Under the pieces are notes generated by a model. That model was not told the origin of the DNA and searched no databases. It worked only from the letters and a program-made list of their open reading frames with translations. This document shows positions 10,901-19,588 of a stretch of 64,000 nt of DNA, piece by piece. This stretch comes from Ustilago trichophora. Its lineage: Eukaryota > Basidiomycota > Ustilaginomycetes > Ustilaginales > Ustilaginaceae. The stretch lies in assembly GCA_900323505.1 (NCBI GenBank), contig OOIN01000011.1:496001-560000 (forward strand). Reading direction: 5' to 3'. Made by a program: the position numbers and the translations under genes. Within the stretch, counting starts at the first letter, position 1. Each line of letters starts with the position of its first letter.

Positions 10901-11990
10901 CATCATCACCCACCTCGCCGTCTGCGCTTCGCAGGACTGGCGCCGAGTGGACAGTCTCACCGTCCGCAACTACGTCACTGCCTCTCAAGCACATCGCAAG
11001 TGGTACACCAAAGTGGTCAACAAGATCAGCCAAGGCAACTACTCTCTCGGTGCCAACAGCGCCAACATTATCGTCCAGGATCGCATTTCGGGAGAGCTGA
11101 TGGAGGAAAAGATGCAGGTCTACGTCCGCTTGGGCATCCGGCTGTTGTACCAGGGTGCCCGTTCCCGCATGGAGGGAGCCCGGGTCAAGCGCATGTTGAA
11201 GAACATGAGTGTCAAGCAAGGTGTCAAGTTTGACAGTCCAGCCTCGGCTCGAGAGATTCCGACATTCATCAGCTTCCACAACCTCGACACGGACGAGATC
11301 CGCGATCCACTGGACAGCTTCAAGACGTTCAACGAGTTCTTCTACCGCAAGTTGAAACCCGATGCGCGACCCAATGAGGAACCTGACAATGCGGGTAGAT
11401 TGGTCTCGGGGGCGGATTGTAGGATGATGGCGTTTGAGACCATCTCTGAAGCGACTAGGATTTGGATCAAAGGTCGAAATTTCTCCATTGCTCGCTTGCT
11501 CGGCGATGCCGTCGACCAGAAAGAGGCCAATGTCGAGGCGTACAGCGGCGGAGCACTGGCCATCTTCCGTTTGGCCCCACAGGATTACCACCGATTCCAC
11601 TGCCCCGCCGACGCCACCGTTGGCAAAGTGACGTGGATCACGGGTCAGTACTACACTGTTAATCCTATGGCCATTCGATCTGCTATCGATGTCTATGGCG
11701 AAAACATTCGCGTCGTTGTACCTTTCCACAGCGAACAGTTTGGCACATTCTACGCGGTCTGCATCGGAGCCATGATGGTGGGTAGCACCGTGCTCACCGT
11801 CAAAGAAGGTGAAAAGGTGCAGCGCGGACAGGAGTTTGGATACTTCAAGTTTGGAGGGAGCACCATTGTGCTCGTATTCGAAGAAGGGAGGGTGGTATGG
11901 GATCAGGATCTGGTGGATAATAGCAAAGCGGCGATCGAGACGCTCGTCAGGGTCGGGATGGGCATCGGGAGGGCCCAGGAGAAGGCATAG
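7998..11990 (+). CDS. PSD2: Phosphatidylserine decarboxylase, type II, with two C2 domains and EF-hand
   Basis: 1330 residues, intronless. The start is the ATG at 7998 (CAACCATGG, good context); the frame extends upstream only from a GTG. The enzyme converts phosphatidylserine to phosphatidylethanolamine in the endosome/Golgi. Order of domains: C2 domain 1 from about residue 30 (AKDRNGKSDPF, then WDKDRFSGNDYMGE after a basic low-complexity insert of roughly 110 residues); an acidic run coded at about 9105-9165; C2 domain 2 from about 561 (DMDPFAIISFG, YDWDRMSSNDYVGG); an EF-hand at about 736 (DTNDSGTLSRLE); a CPLC...H zinc-like segment; and the decarboxylase domain. The self-cleavage motif is GGST, with Ser1288 expected to become the pyruvoyl group; His1198 and His1201 lie in DYHRFHCP. 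Both C2 domains keep calcium-binding aspartates. The layout matches yeast Psd2 and its relatives. Confidence 0.93.
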   Translation: MASHGHTNTTPPSPPPGSSSSTTSSAPLCTLRVQVLSARNLAAKDRNGKSDPFVIVSLPGSAASSHHAAAPHSHTTVKSKTLDPVWKSDEATFDFPVFPDWFGPHFAAVASDDIDSSVVRAAIQHAVADASAQADSTHLSPDAATKPRPRLGLRSASTKKISGAASKILVAPVKLGAAGARVVGRQMPRPMRLRRRARPSSSSLPTDSLPLSNSSAALDAKPPRGSIQLDASNGMVSSLEFVIWDKDRFSGNDYMGECSLPVAQWCRDGFAEWSKAQSLWLPVESSHPDAKISGELQVKIGFVPTSSFPATQQPKPASGPRSWAVDEVYNRLVLAALGTQGAAVRAIPASQSVGTTAAAEAFVDDGLSSDSEDEDDDDDDDEDDDDDDLATSEGEPGDLNDALEFDSDDEGVYDQHYQTIAGVPASPPQAAGTSQPSGTLLTPPPQQQSGGKFGRIFSRNKSLKSAQTSGAATPFDASASDFDPSRASTPAESVAATGAKPRIRRRLPGVKRLKQNAALPPSAAHLDATAAAVAPSAPLRAKRRGAKRRNRGEFAFKAEMGMDIIGIVMMEVKGASDLPRWSNMTHTGFDMDPFAIISFGQKIFRTRVARHTLNPTWNEKLLFHVRRHETNFQTKFMIYDWDRMSSNDYVGGAQISIADLLDVAPKPDPQTGLYKADEEGILGSMKEFVLPLSRVEKDEEVKFKRTNKHPALTIQAKFTPYDALRQRFWRQLAQQFDTNDSGTLSRLELSSMLDSLGSTLSTTTLDGFFFQVNKNPEEDELTFEETIVALEAEVQKPWDLKRKAAHATSSFNSGTHTPALGGVGDIGTDLNQDMDFSGADAYSAHGSTDGRPVPPATTASGNSSGDVPGASMTNSGGMMRTLDRDFSALSMTSSTDSSSNVGGAHPLKPRSASGSSSGMLSTSPTPPLINIEGESSSYEDASTPERVVRLQSCPLCHMPRLHKKGEMDIITHLAVCASQDWRRVDSLTVRNYVTASQAHRKWYTKVVNKISQGNYSLGANSANIIVQDRISGELMEEKMQVYVRLGIRLLYQGARSRMEGARVKRMLKNMSVKQGVKFDSPASAREIPTFISFHNLDTDEIRDPLDSFKTFNEFFYRKLKPDARPNEEPDNAGRLVSGADCRMMAFETISEATRIWIKGRNFSIARLLGDAVDQKEANVEAYSGGALAIFRLAPQDYHRFHCPADATVGKVTWITGQYYTVNPMAIRSAIDVYGENIRVVVPFHSEQFGTFYAVCIGAMMVGSTVLTVKEGEKVQRGQEFGYFKFGGSTIVLVFEEGRVVWDQDLVDNSKAAIETLVRVGMGIGRAQEKA

Positions 11991-12122
11991 TGAAGCACAC
12001 GAGTCGTCTTGTTCAACGTCAATTTATAGCATCATACCTCATAACTTACAGACATTCAATGGAATCGCATCGCATCGCATCGCCTGTTCTCGAGCCTGAA
12101 CGAAATTCGGTTCGCATTCATT
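11991..12122. other. PSD 3' flank with short ATCGC repeat
   Basis: The 3' UTR of the PSD gene, including a short pentanucleotide tandem (CGCAT/ATCGC units, about 12065-12083), ends where the inverted-repeat element begins. Confidence 0.5.
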
Positions 12123-12186
12123 CATATCCTAAAAAAAGGAAAAATCCACCCCGGAGCCACCTCCTAGAGCCACCCCGGGTGGCTAC
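12122..12186 (+). repeat. Left terminal inverted repeat
   Basis: Pairs with 12533-12597. The outer 40 positions match except for about three changes; the inner part matches again over AGCCACCCCGGGTGGCT. The outermost T/A pair may belong to the target site rather than to the repeat. Confidence 0.85.
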
Positions 12187-12596
12187 ATTGCGAGGCCAGC
12201 TTTGGAGCCACCCCCGATTGGCTGGCTCCGCACCAGAGCCACCCTGAGTGGTCTAACATTCTAACAAAAAAAAACGAAAAATAAAAGAAAGGTTACCGGC
12301 AGGGGTCGAACCCTGACCTCCACCCAGACACGTGTCCGAAAATCTTCCCCTTTAACCGCTGTCCCACCTAGTCCACTTTTGAAAATTGATGGTTGACAGC
12401 AAACTATATGGACATTTATTTTCCAGATTTCACACAAAATTCTGAAAATTTTAAAGACAAAATTGCAAGATCCACCCCGGAGCCACCCAATGAAGCCACC
12501 TAGGGGAGGTGGCTCCGATGACGAGCCACCTTGCAGCCACCCGGGGTGGCTACGGGGGGTGGCTTCGAGGTGGATATTTCCTTTTTTTAGGATATG
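12123..12596. mobile_element. MITE-like element with about 65-bp terminal inverted repeats and tRNA-like core
   Basis: The outer ends are inverted copies of each other. The left end reads CATATCCTAAAAAAAGGAAA from 12123; the right end, read on the minus strand from 12596, gives the same 20 bases. Homology continues inward, with scattered mismatches, to about 12186 on the left and 12533 on the right, ending in a near-palindrome AGCCACCCCGGGTGGCT on both sides. Inside each end is an array of GAGCCACC/GGTGGCTC units. The middle holds a tRNA-like sequence (minus strand) and an AT-rich segment (12377-12470). ATT directly abuts both ends (12120-12122 and 12597-12599), a possible 3-bp target duplication. 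No open reading frame is present, so it would be non-autonomous. The structure is directly visible; mobility is inferred from it. Confidence 0.8.
12290..12376 (-). other. Degenerate class-II tRNA-like sequence with A and B boxes
   Basis: Read on the minus strand there is an A-box-like TGGGACAGCGG (12356-12366, one mismatch to the usual form) followed by GTTAA, and a B-box-like GGTTCGACCCC (12302-12312). The 54-nt spacing fits a Leu/Ser-type tRNA with a long variable arm. Oligo-T runs follow at 12290-12266, as in a pol III terminator. It does not fold as a working tRNA: the T-loop is one base short, the D-stem does not pair, and the ends do not form an acceptor stem. I therefore call it tRNA-derived or tRNA-like, not a tRNA gene. 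Confidence 0.6.
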
Positions 12597-12597
12597 A
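12533..12597 (-). repeat. Right terminal inverted repeat
   Basis: Inverted copy of 12122-12186; see the element entry. Runs of GGGTGGCT units lie just inside it. Confidence 0.85.
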
Positions 12598-12811
12598 TTG
12601 TAGAACTGAGCCGGTCGCAGGAAGCTGTTGCTGATCGCCCTCGGCCATCACAGGAGGGGGAAAAGGTTGGATCGCAGCCCATTGGTGGGAAACTTGCGGT
12701 TCGTTCCCTCGAGTAAAGGTGCGGATCCTTGACTTTGGGGGTATAAAATCTATTCCATTGCGCAAGAGAGATGTCGATATAACCTATTATCCGTTGATCG
12801 AGTGTATCAGC

Positions 12812-13583
12812 TTAGAAGCCTGCATTTGCAATAAAAGCCATTCAAAGTTGGGGGATCAGCGTACGATTCCACTTATCCAGTCTGACAGCATCCTGGAATG
12901 GTCTGTGGCTGGCGTTGGATGTTTTTGGAATACTTACAGCACTGACAATCGAACGGACAATCTGGCGTATCTCCCCCTTGGCCCAATTTTAACTCTTCTG
13001 CCGTGAAGATTCGTAATCCATCTTCGGTTCTTTTCCTCGTTGTACCTCTGCTATCTGTGAATTCGTCCAGATCGTCCGCTTGAACAGCAGCTGAAGATGG
13101 ACGTGAGGAAGAAGAGGATTTGGTCGAGGTTGGAAGGGTTGAAGGTGCAGTGTGAATTGGAATGGTGTTTGAGGTGTCGGTGATGATTTGAACCGCTCTA
13201 GATTTGGGTTTTTTGAGCTTTGCTTTGTCGGATTTGGTGTCTTTAGGGTTAGAGGCGGTGGAGGAGGAAGAAGTGACGATGGTGGATTCGGCTTCGGATC
13301 GCTTGCGCTTCTTCTCCTTCTTGGTCACCTCAGAGCTCGCCACAGCCTCATCCTTGGACATACTCTGCTTCTTTGAAACAGTCGACTTTAACCCCTCATC
13401 CACAGCTTTATCCTTCCCCTTACTCTTCCCCTTCTTGACCGCTTCGTTCGAGCCAGACACAGTGGCAGCGGTAGTAGAGGGCCCCGTAGAAAAGATATCA
13501 TCAATCTCGCTCATCCCACCCGATTTCTTCTTCGACGACCCCTGCGTCGTCGCTAACTTGTCCATGCTTGATTTTTTCGCCAT
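12812..13583 (-). CDS. DUF1764 family protein (2 exons, 8-nt last exon)
   Basis: Exon 1 is 12938-13583, starting at the ATG 13583-13581 (MAKKSSMDKLATTQ); exon 2 is only 12812-12819 (GC TTC TAA). The 118-bp intron has a GTAAGT donor and a GCAG acceptor. Splicing rebuilds the invariant family C-terminus, ending CPFDCQCCF; unspliced reading destroys it, which strongly supports the tiny exon. The 217-residue protein has a long lysine/serine-rich, probably disordered N-terminal half with KKEKKRKR-type basic runs, then the conserved module SRGTTRKRTEDGLRIFTAEEL and GGDTPDCPFDCQCC. The four-cysteine tail could bind metal. The basic composition would fit a nuclear or nucleolar protein, but the family has no established function that I know of. 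Confidence 0.85.
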
Positions 13584-14096
13584 GATTACCTCGCAAAACT
13601 CTGGCTTTTCTTGCAATCCCAATCCATTCGACCGACCTCGTGGAAATGAACGATGCGTGTCTTAACCGTTGGAGAAACAACTACGCAATGGTCCAAGGGG
13701 TGATTCAAGTACGGAGTGTGACTAAGGTGGTTGAACAGGAAGAAAAGGGTCGAGAGACAAAAAAGGAGCGGTCTCCTCCATACACGACACAAAAAAACAA
13801 AAACAAAAAATCGGGTTCAAAAGGCTCGGGATTCGGCCAACTACACATTCACACAAAACCTCCCTTGCCATCTTCGGCCGCACGTTCAAGGCAAGGATGG
13901 GAATGGATTGGACCCTCTTTCCCAAGGTGAATGCTGCGAATGGACTGGTATCAGACCATGTGAAGCTATCAATATTGATTCAGCCTGGTAGAATTTGAGG
14001 TGTGGTGTGAAGTGCCTTTGAGTCTCGATTAAATTGCTTGGAGAAGGGCATATCACCATCAAGCGACCAAGTTTTATCCATGTCAAGGCTGTGGTA
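13584..14096. other. Intergenic region between DUF1764 and TPR genes
   Basis: 513 bp upstream of the DUF1764 ATG and downstream of the TPR gene stop. A-rich around 13785-13815. No gene, tRNA or repeat recognised. Confidence 0.5.
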
Positions 14097-14834
14097 TCAT
14101 TTCGCAGCAGCAGCATCATCATCTGTCTCTTCCTGGCCCTTGACACCATCTCCTGTGATCGTACTTGCCTCTGCTGCACCACTAACATCGAACACCTTGG
14201 GATTCTTCCCCAAGAACCCTTTCCACTTGTTCCTCCCTGCCGCCTCTTTCGCCTCAATCGTCTTCTGCACCGCTTTGAGTTCCCTTTCGAAATCATCCAC
14301 CGCCTCTTTCTCTTTCTTCCCCTTTCTCGCCTTCATCCCTTCAATAGTATCCTCCAACACCGCTTTAGCCTTATACACATCCCCACTCAACCTCAGCGCC
14401 TGCACCTTTCGAAACTTCGCTTTGACATTGCGAGAATCGCACTTCAGACTCTTGTCTGCCGTCTCTATCGCCCGAGGATAGTTGTTCTGCTTGAGATAGC
14501 ACGCTGCCATGTTGGAATAGACGATACTGAGCTGTTTTTCGCCTTCGCCTTCTTTATGCTCGGATTCGGATTCGTCGTCAGAAGAAAGATCTTCTGGTCG
14601 TCCATCTTTGCCCGAATTCTCACCGACCAGACCCAGGATACTGCGCTGTTCGAGACCGGAAAGATAGAGTACAGCGTGGTGGTACGAGGAGAGGGCGGAT
14701 TTGATGTCGCCTTGGGTGAAGGAGGTGTTGCCGCGCGATTTGTGCTCGAGGGCCGTGCGCAGCTTCGCTTGGCGTTCTGCTAGGGCGGGGTTGGAGGCGG
14801 CGGAGGAAGAGGATGAGGCGACGTTGGATGCCAT
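14097..14834 (-). CDS. TPR-repeat protein (TTC1-like, co-chaperone-type)
   Basis: 245 residues from the ATG at 14834-14832 (ACAATGGCATCC). The frame stays open for 86 more codons upstream but that part has no family features and lies in promoter sequence. TPR units are visible: KSRGNTSFTQGDIKSALSSYHHAVL (about 33-57), then after an acidic insert (SSDDESESEHKEGEGEK) SIVYSNMAACYLKQNNYPRAIETADKSLK and NVKAKFRKVQALRLSGDVYKAKAVLE. This is the three-TPR arrangement seen in small co-chaperones that bind the C-terminal tails of Hsp70/Hsp90. The C-terminus (WKGFLGKNPKVFDV) follows a charged coiled-coil-like helix at about 170-205. The exact orthologue is uncertain. Confidence 0.75.
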   Translation of the reverse strand: MASNVASSSSSAASNPALAERQAKLRTALEHKSRGNTSFTQGDIKSALSSYHHAVLYLSGLEQRSILGLVGENSGKDGRPEDLSSDDESESEHKEGEGEKQLSIVYSNMAACYLKQNNYPRAIETADKSLKCDSRNVKAKFRKVQALRLSGDVYKAKAVLEDTIEGMKARKGKKEKEAVDDFERELKAVQKTIEAKEAAGRNKWKGFLGKNPKVFDVSGAAEASTITGDGVKGQEETDDDAAAAK

Positions 14835-15217
14835 TGTAGCAAAGATGGATTGGGAGGTGTGATGGCGGTGTATGCTGATGGTGATGATGGCGAGAAGGGA
14901 ACAGGCCCGAGGCTGAGCTGCTGAGCAAAATGGTATAGGCAAGTGTGTGACTTTGTGGAGAATTGTGATTTTCGAGTTGGATCTCATGCGTGCAAAGAAA
15001 TTTCTAGCACACTCACCACCACCATCTCGGATTCCTCCCGACCACGGCTCACAACCTCTTTCCCACGCTACAGCTGTCATCCTGCTCATCAATCATATTT
15101 CACAGCCATCACACGCATTCGGTTGGGAGGGAGAGAGACATCGTTCGAATGACTATTCTAAAGGAAAGTGTGCTAGACAGAGAGAGGTGCAAAAGCTCTA
15201 TACAAAAAAAAGCAAGA
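14835..15217. other. Intergenic region between TPR gene and ABC transporter
   Basis: 383 bp containing the TPR gene promoter and the ABC transporter 3' UTR. No additional feature recognised. Confidence 0.5.
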
Positions 15218-18200
15218 TTAACGGTTGCTGAAGTGGAAGATCTTGGTGAACAAGATGGTAGCGAAGCAGTTGAAAGCGACGAAAGCGAGCAAGATACCTG
15301 CATCCCTGCCACGTTCGCCAAAGGTGATGCCGAAGGCCCGGTAAAACTCTTCACCGTTTCGGTAGGTGCAGTACATGCACTCGGTCATGGCGTTGGGATT
15401 GGCCAAGTAACCGCCGATGCGAGCGATGTAGTTACCAGCCCAGGCTTCGCACGTCTGCCCTGCGGGAGGGTTGAAGCGCGAGAACTCGTTGGCAGCGCAC
15501 TGGACGGTGAGGCCTTCGAGTTCGTTGGCGATCAGCGGCGAGATGGTGAATCGGATCGGGTTGACGTTGTACAGGAATTTGCTGTAGAGCGAACTCGACA
15601 TGCTCTGCGGTGGCGACAGGATACCACAGGTCAAGCTGAGTACGATGGTCAAGAAGGGGACGAAGAGCGAGGCGAAGTAGGCCGACTTGGAGAACGAGGC
15701 GATCATGGTACCGATCGAAATGGCGAACATCTCGAGCAAGAAGGTCATGACCCAGAAGTATCCGGCGCGGCTCGAGTCCGTGTTGAAGCCAGAGAGGTAG
15801 TAGATCAGAATGAAGAAGAAGGTGGCGCAAACCAGCGCATAGGGCACCTCCGAGATCAGCTGGGTGGCAGCGAATACGGTACCGGCAAACGTCTTACTCG
15901 TCTCCTCACGGATCCAGATTGACCTCGACATGATCCAGAAGGGCATGATCTGTGCCATGATAATGGCGGGGATAATCGACAGCGTGAAAATGACGAAGAG
16001 ACGGTACTGGAGCGAAGCAACGTTGTTGCCAAGCTGCAAGAAGAGCAATCCGGTGAGCAAAGCGAAAGCCAAGTGCTGGAAGAATCGAGTGTACTGGTAC
16101 GATGGTTGACGCCACGTGCTGAGCATGGTACGCTTGAGAACCACCTTGAACTGGTACATCCAGGGGGCGGCGTACTCGCTCGTTCGCTCCTCGCTCTTGG
16201 GCTTGGCAGCACCTTCTCGGTTGATCTCCTCGATGACGCGCAGGTTGTCCTGGTGCATGTCCGACTCGAGATACCAGTCTGCCCAGTCACGGTCACCGAC
16301 ACGAGGCTGGCTACCAGCTCCGATGGCATCAAGCATGTACTCTGCCGGGTTGACACCAGGAGGGCACTGTGCACCACGAGCGGCAAAGTAGTTGATGACG
16401 TGCTTGCCATCCTTACCAATGGGACCCGAGTAAACCGTGTTACCACCACGCTGCAGCAACAGAAGGCGGTCGAAAGTCTCGAACAACAGAGCGCTGGGCT
16501 GGTGAATCGTGCAAAGAATCGTCTGGCCGTTGTCCGCCAGCTTACGAAGCAATCGGCAAATGGTGAAGGCGGACTGACCGTCGAGACCCGAAGTAGGCTC
16601 GTCGAGGAAGAGAAGCATCGAAGGCTTGGCAGCCAGCTCGACACCGATCGTGACACGCTTGCGGTCACCGACACCGAGACCGAATCCGGGGTAACCGATG
16701 ATGGCATCGGCAATGTCCGAAAGTTCGAGAAGTTCGATGATGTCCTCGACGTACTGGTTCTTCTCTTCCACGGGGGTGTCGTGACTCTGACGCAGGTAGG
16801 CCGAGAAGCGAAGGGCCTCACGGACACTGCACATGGGTTCGTGGATGTCCTGCTGCTCGGCGTAACCGCACTGGCGCTGGAAAGAAACGTCGATGGGCTT
16901 GCCCTCAATCAGTCGGTCACCGCTGATGACACCGATGGTCTTGCGGTCAGCCAGAACGTCGAGCAGCGTCGTCTTTCCAGCACCACTCGATCCCATCAAA
17001 GCCGTCATCTGACCGGGCTTGACATATCCGTAAACCTTGTTAAGCAGCTTTCGCTGTCCACCTTGAACGGGCACAGTGTACTCCAAGTTGGACCAGGTGA
17101 AAGCCTGACCGTGCACCTCGAGCTTGGCCTCAGTCTTTTCCGAGGCACCGGAACGACGATCCATGAGCTTTTGGTTGAGCTCCTGCTCCTCCTTGTTAGG
17201 GGGCTTCTTGACAACCATGGCCGATGCAAAGGCGCCTTGGTCCATCTTCTCGACGACCAGACCGGTGATGGCGATCAAACCAACCAGGAAGGCGATCAAG
17301 ATTCCGACGTTGCGCCAGAGGTGGTTTTCCTGGTAACCGAAGCTGGCGGTCAGGTAATCGATACCGGGGATCTGGTTGCTACCAGGAGTGGAACCGGCAA
17401 GCGTGCAGATCTGGTTGTCGGTCAACTGGGTCGGGTAGCCAGGTCCCGAAGGGATAATCTGGGCACCTTCGCAGGTGAAGGTGATGCGCTTGAACTCATT
17501 GATCATCAATGCCTCGAAAGCGTAGAAGACAGGGTTGATGTACGAGATCCAGAACAACCACCTCCTCATCGCCGCCTGGGGGATAACGTATCCTGCCCAG
17601 AGGACGAGCATCGACATGACGATGGCAGCCAAACGAGCGGCCGAGTAGAAGTTTGTCGTGATGGCACCAAATAACGAGAAGAGAGCACGGAAGGCGTAGT
17701 ACGAGATGAGGACGATAAACCATGCGGTGAAGAAGGCGCCCGCGCTACGTTGCAATCCGGCCATAAAGTAGAGGATGATGACGAAGAGCGTTGCACGAGG
17801 CACACCGAAGGGCAAATCGGCCAGCAGCTGGGCCAAAGTCAAAGCAGAGGGACGGTAGAAGGCGAAAGAGGTCTGACGAGCCAAAATGGGCCTTCCCATC
17901 ATCTGGGTAGGCAATTCGGCGAAAGCCGTCAGCGAGTTGAAAAGGAGCAAGATGAAGAGGCATCCACCACGGGTGAAGACACCGGCCGAAGTGGTAGGCA
18001 AGTTGAAAAAGATACCACCGGTGAGGAGGGCAACGACGATGGCGGTGACGTACGACATGAAGATGTCGAACTTGTCGCCGAGGAGCATCTGCATCTGACG
18101 GAGGAAGAGGGCCTGAACCTGGGCAGTGTAGGAGACGGTGTACTGGGACTTGCTGCGCACACCGCGGTGCTTGGATTCAACGACGGCCTGCTTGAACTCC

Positions 18201-19588
18201 TTGGTAGCCTGGGCGTCGGCGGTAGCGACGGCGTCGAAAGCCTTCTTCTCCTCAAGGGCCTGAGCGAAGAATCGGCTGTTGCGGTAGGCAGCCTCGAGAG
18301 CTTCGGGTGTGGAGGGGACCGAGTTCTCATCCTTGCCCTCTTGGAAGATACGCTCATACTTATCGGTGCAACCAGTGATGTAATCGGCACTGGTCTGACG
18401 AGGACGATCGGCAAAGCCGAGGTTGATAAAGTACTGCCTTGCCTCGGTCCTGGGACCAAAGTAGACACATCGACCATCCTCGATAACCAAAACCTTGTCG
18501 AACTGTTCCCAGATTCCCTCGGAAGCCTGGTAGAGCGAGACAAACATGGTCGCCTCCAACAGGTCGGTCAAGACACGCATGCTCTTGACATAGTCCAAGG
18601 CGGTACTAGCGTCCAAACCACGGGTCGAGTTGTCCCAAGAGAAGACGCTGCCACCGGAAGCCAGACCTTCCAAGATCGAGACACGCTTACGTTCACCACC
18701 ACTGACACCGCGGACGGTGGCGGAACCGACGAGGGTGTGCTTGGTGTGTTCGATGTTGACCATCTTGAGGAAGGTGTCTCGGATCATCTTGCGGTAGGTC
18801 TTTTTGGTGTGGTTGGGAAGCATCTTGGCGTGAGCCTTGAGACGCAGAGCGAAGTCGATGGTTCGAGCCACGGTGAGGGTAGCATGGTGCTGGTCATCCT
18901 CTTCCGAGTAGACAACCTCACCGAGATACCTCTTTGCCATCTCCTTGGCCGGGATACCACCGTAGTGAACTTCACCCTGGGTGTCGATGAATCCGGAACG
19001 CTTGTTGGCAATGGTCTTGAGGAAAGTACTGCAACCAGCATTGGGTCGTCCGATGACCAAAACCATCTCGCCTGGTTTGGCACATCCGTTGAAACCCTGC
19101 AGAAGATCCCTAGTCTTTCCTTTGGTCGGGTCGAAACCAAATAGTTTCAGGATGCCGAAGATGGGACCGATGACCTCGAACAGAGCCATACTTGGAATGG
19201 TGGGAACGTTCAGATCGCGCGAAGCCGTACCGATGACCCGCAAGTCTTGCCAAGAGACACCGAGTTTCTTGCGCTTGGTTCCCATGGCATCGGCCTGCTC
19301 CTGAGCGCTCGAAAGCCACTCGCGAAGGTCAAAGACCTCTCCCTTCTCGACATCAGAGTCTTTACCCTGCTTGGAAGAGAGCTGACGTGCGAGTTCGCCA
19401 AATTGGCGTTCGGCATCGGCGACATCGACGGGACGGTCAGAGTTGGATTCGACGGAAGGAGTGGCAGAGGAGGCTCCTGTGTCACTGTTGGGTCGCGTCT
19501 CTTCGTCAGGCTGGTGGGTATGGTGGGTGGCAATAAAGCTGTCGGCGCCAGAAGCATTGCCTTGGCCAGTGGGGCCCATTGCCGACAT
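15218..19588 (-). CDS. PDR/CDR-family ABC multidrug transporter
   Basis: 1456 residues, intronless. The frame opens further upstream only from a TTG, so the ATG at 19588-19586 (MSAMGPTGQGNASG) is the start. Full-size PDR layout, (NBD-TMD) twice. NBD1 has the fungal-type Walker A GRPNAGCSTFLKT near residue 177, signature VSGGERKRVSI and Walker B-like SWDNSTRGLDAST. After the first membrane domain, NBD2 has a canonical Walker A GSSGAGKTTLLDVLADRKT near 864, a degenerate second signature GVGDRKRVTIGVELAA, and LLFLDEPTSGLDGQSA. This asymmetry, one canonical and one deviant site in each half, is typical of Pdr5/Cdr1 pumps that export azoles and other xenobiotics across the plasma membrane. About 1.1 kb upstream is a cluster of PDRE-like octamers, consistent with induction by a Pdr1-type regulator. 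Confidence 0.95.
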   Translation of the reverse strand: MSAMGPTGQGNASGADSFIATHHTHQPDEETRPNSDTGASSATPSVESNSDRPVDVADAERQFGELARQLSSKQGKDSDVEKGEVFDLREWLSSAQEQADAMGTKRKKLGVSWQDLRVIGTASRDLNVPTIPSMALFEVIGPIFGILKLFGFDPTKGKTRDLLQGFNGCAKPGEMVLVIGRPNAGCSTFLKTIANKRSGFIDTQGEVHYGGIPAKEMAKRYLGEVVYSEEDDQHHATLTVARTIDFALRLKAHAKMLPNHTKKTYRKMIRDTFLKMVNIEHTKHTLVGSATVRGVSGGERKRVSILEGLASGGSVFSWDNSTRGLDASTALDYVKSMRVLTDLLEATMFVSLYQASEGIWEQFDKVLVIEDGRCVYFGPRTEARQYFINLGFADRPRQTSADYITGCTDKYERIFQEGKDENSVPSTPEALEAAYRNSRFFAQALEEKKAFDAVATADAQATKEFKQAVVESKHRGVRSKSQYTVSYTAQVQALFLRQMQMLLGDKFDIFMSYVTAIVVALLTGGIFFNLPTTSAGVFTRGGCLFILLLFNSLTAFAELPTQMMGRPILARQTSFAFYRPSALTLAQLLADLPFGVPRATLFVIILYFMAGLQRSAGAFFTAWFIVLISYYAFRALFSLFGAITTNFYSAARLAAIVMSMLVLWAGYVIPQAAMRRWLFWISYINPVFYAFEALMINEFKRITFTCEGAQIIPSGPGYPTQLTDNQICTLAGSTPGSNQIPGIDYLTASFGYQENHLWRNVGILIAFLVGLIAITGLVVEKMDQGAFASAMVVKKPPNKEEQELNQKLMDRRSGASEKTEAKLEVHGQAFTWSNLEYTVPVQGGQRKLLNKVYGYVKPGQMTALMGSSGAGKTTLLDVLADRKTIGVISGDRLIEGKPIDVSFQRQCGYAEQQDIHEPMCSVREALRFSAYLRQSHDTPVEEKNQYVEDIIELLELSDIADAIIGYPGFGLGVGDRKRVTIGVELAAKPSMLLFLDEPTSGLDGQSAFTICRLLRKLADNGQTILCTIHQPSALLFETFDRLLLLQRGGNTVYSGPIGKDGKHVINYFAARGAQCPPGVNPAEYMLDAIGAGSQPRVGDRDWADWYLESDMHQDNLRVIEEINREGAAKPKSEERTSEYAAPWMYQFKVVLKRTMLSTWRQPSYQYTRFFQHLAFALLTGLLFLQLGNNVASLQYRLFVIFTLSIIPAIIMAQIMPFWIMSRSIWIREETSKTFAGTVFAATQLISEVPYALVCATFFFILIYYLSGFNTDSSRAGYFWVMTFLLEMFAISIGTMIASFSKSAYFASLFVPFLTIVLSLTCGILSPPQSMSSSLYSKFLYNVNPIRFTISPLIANELEGLTVQCAANEFSRFNPPAGQTCEAWAGNYIARIGGYLANPNAMTECMYCTYRNGEEFYRAFGITFGERGRDAGILLAFVAFNCFATILFTKIFHFSNR

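Noticed and set aside
10689..11729. 346-codon minus-strand frame opposite the PSD catalytic domain
   Set aside because: Mirror of a conserved coding region; no domain.
12290..12376. A functional tRNA gene
   Set aside because: Boxes present but acceptor, D and T stems do not pair correctly; kept only as tRNA-like.
16073..19144. Long plus-strand open frames (533 and 464 codons) opposite the ABC transporter
   Set aside because: Antisense shadows of a GC-rich, codon-biased gene; translations are low in aromatic residues and match no family.
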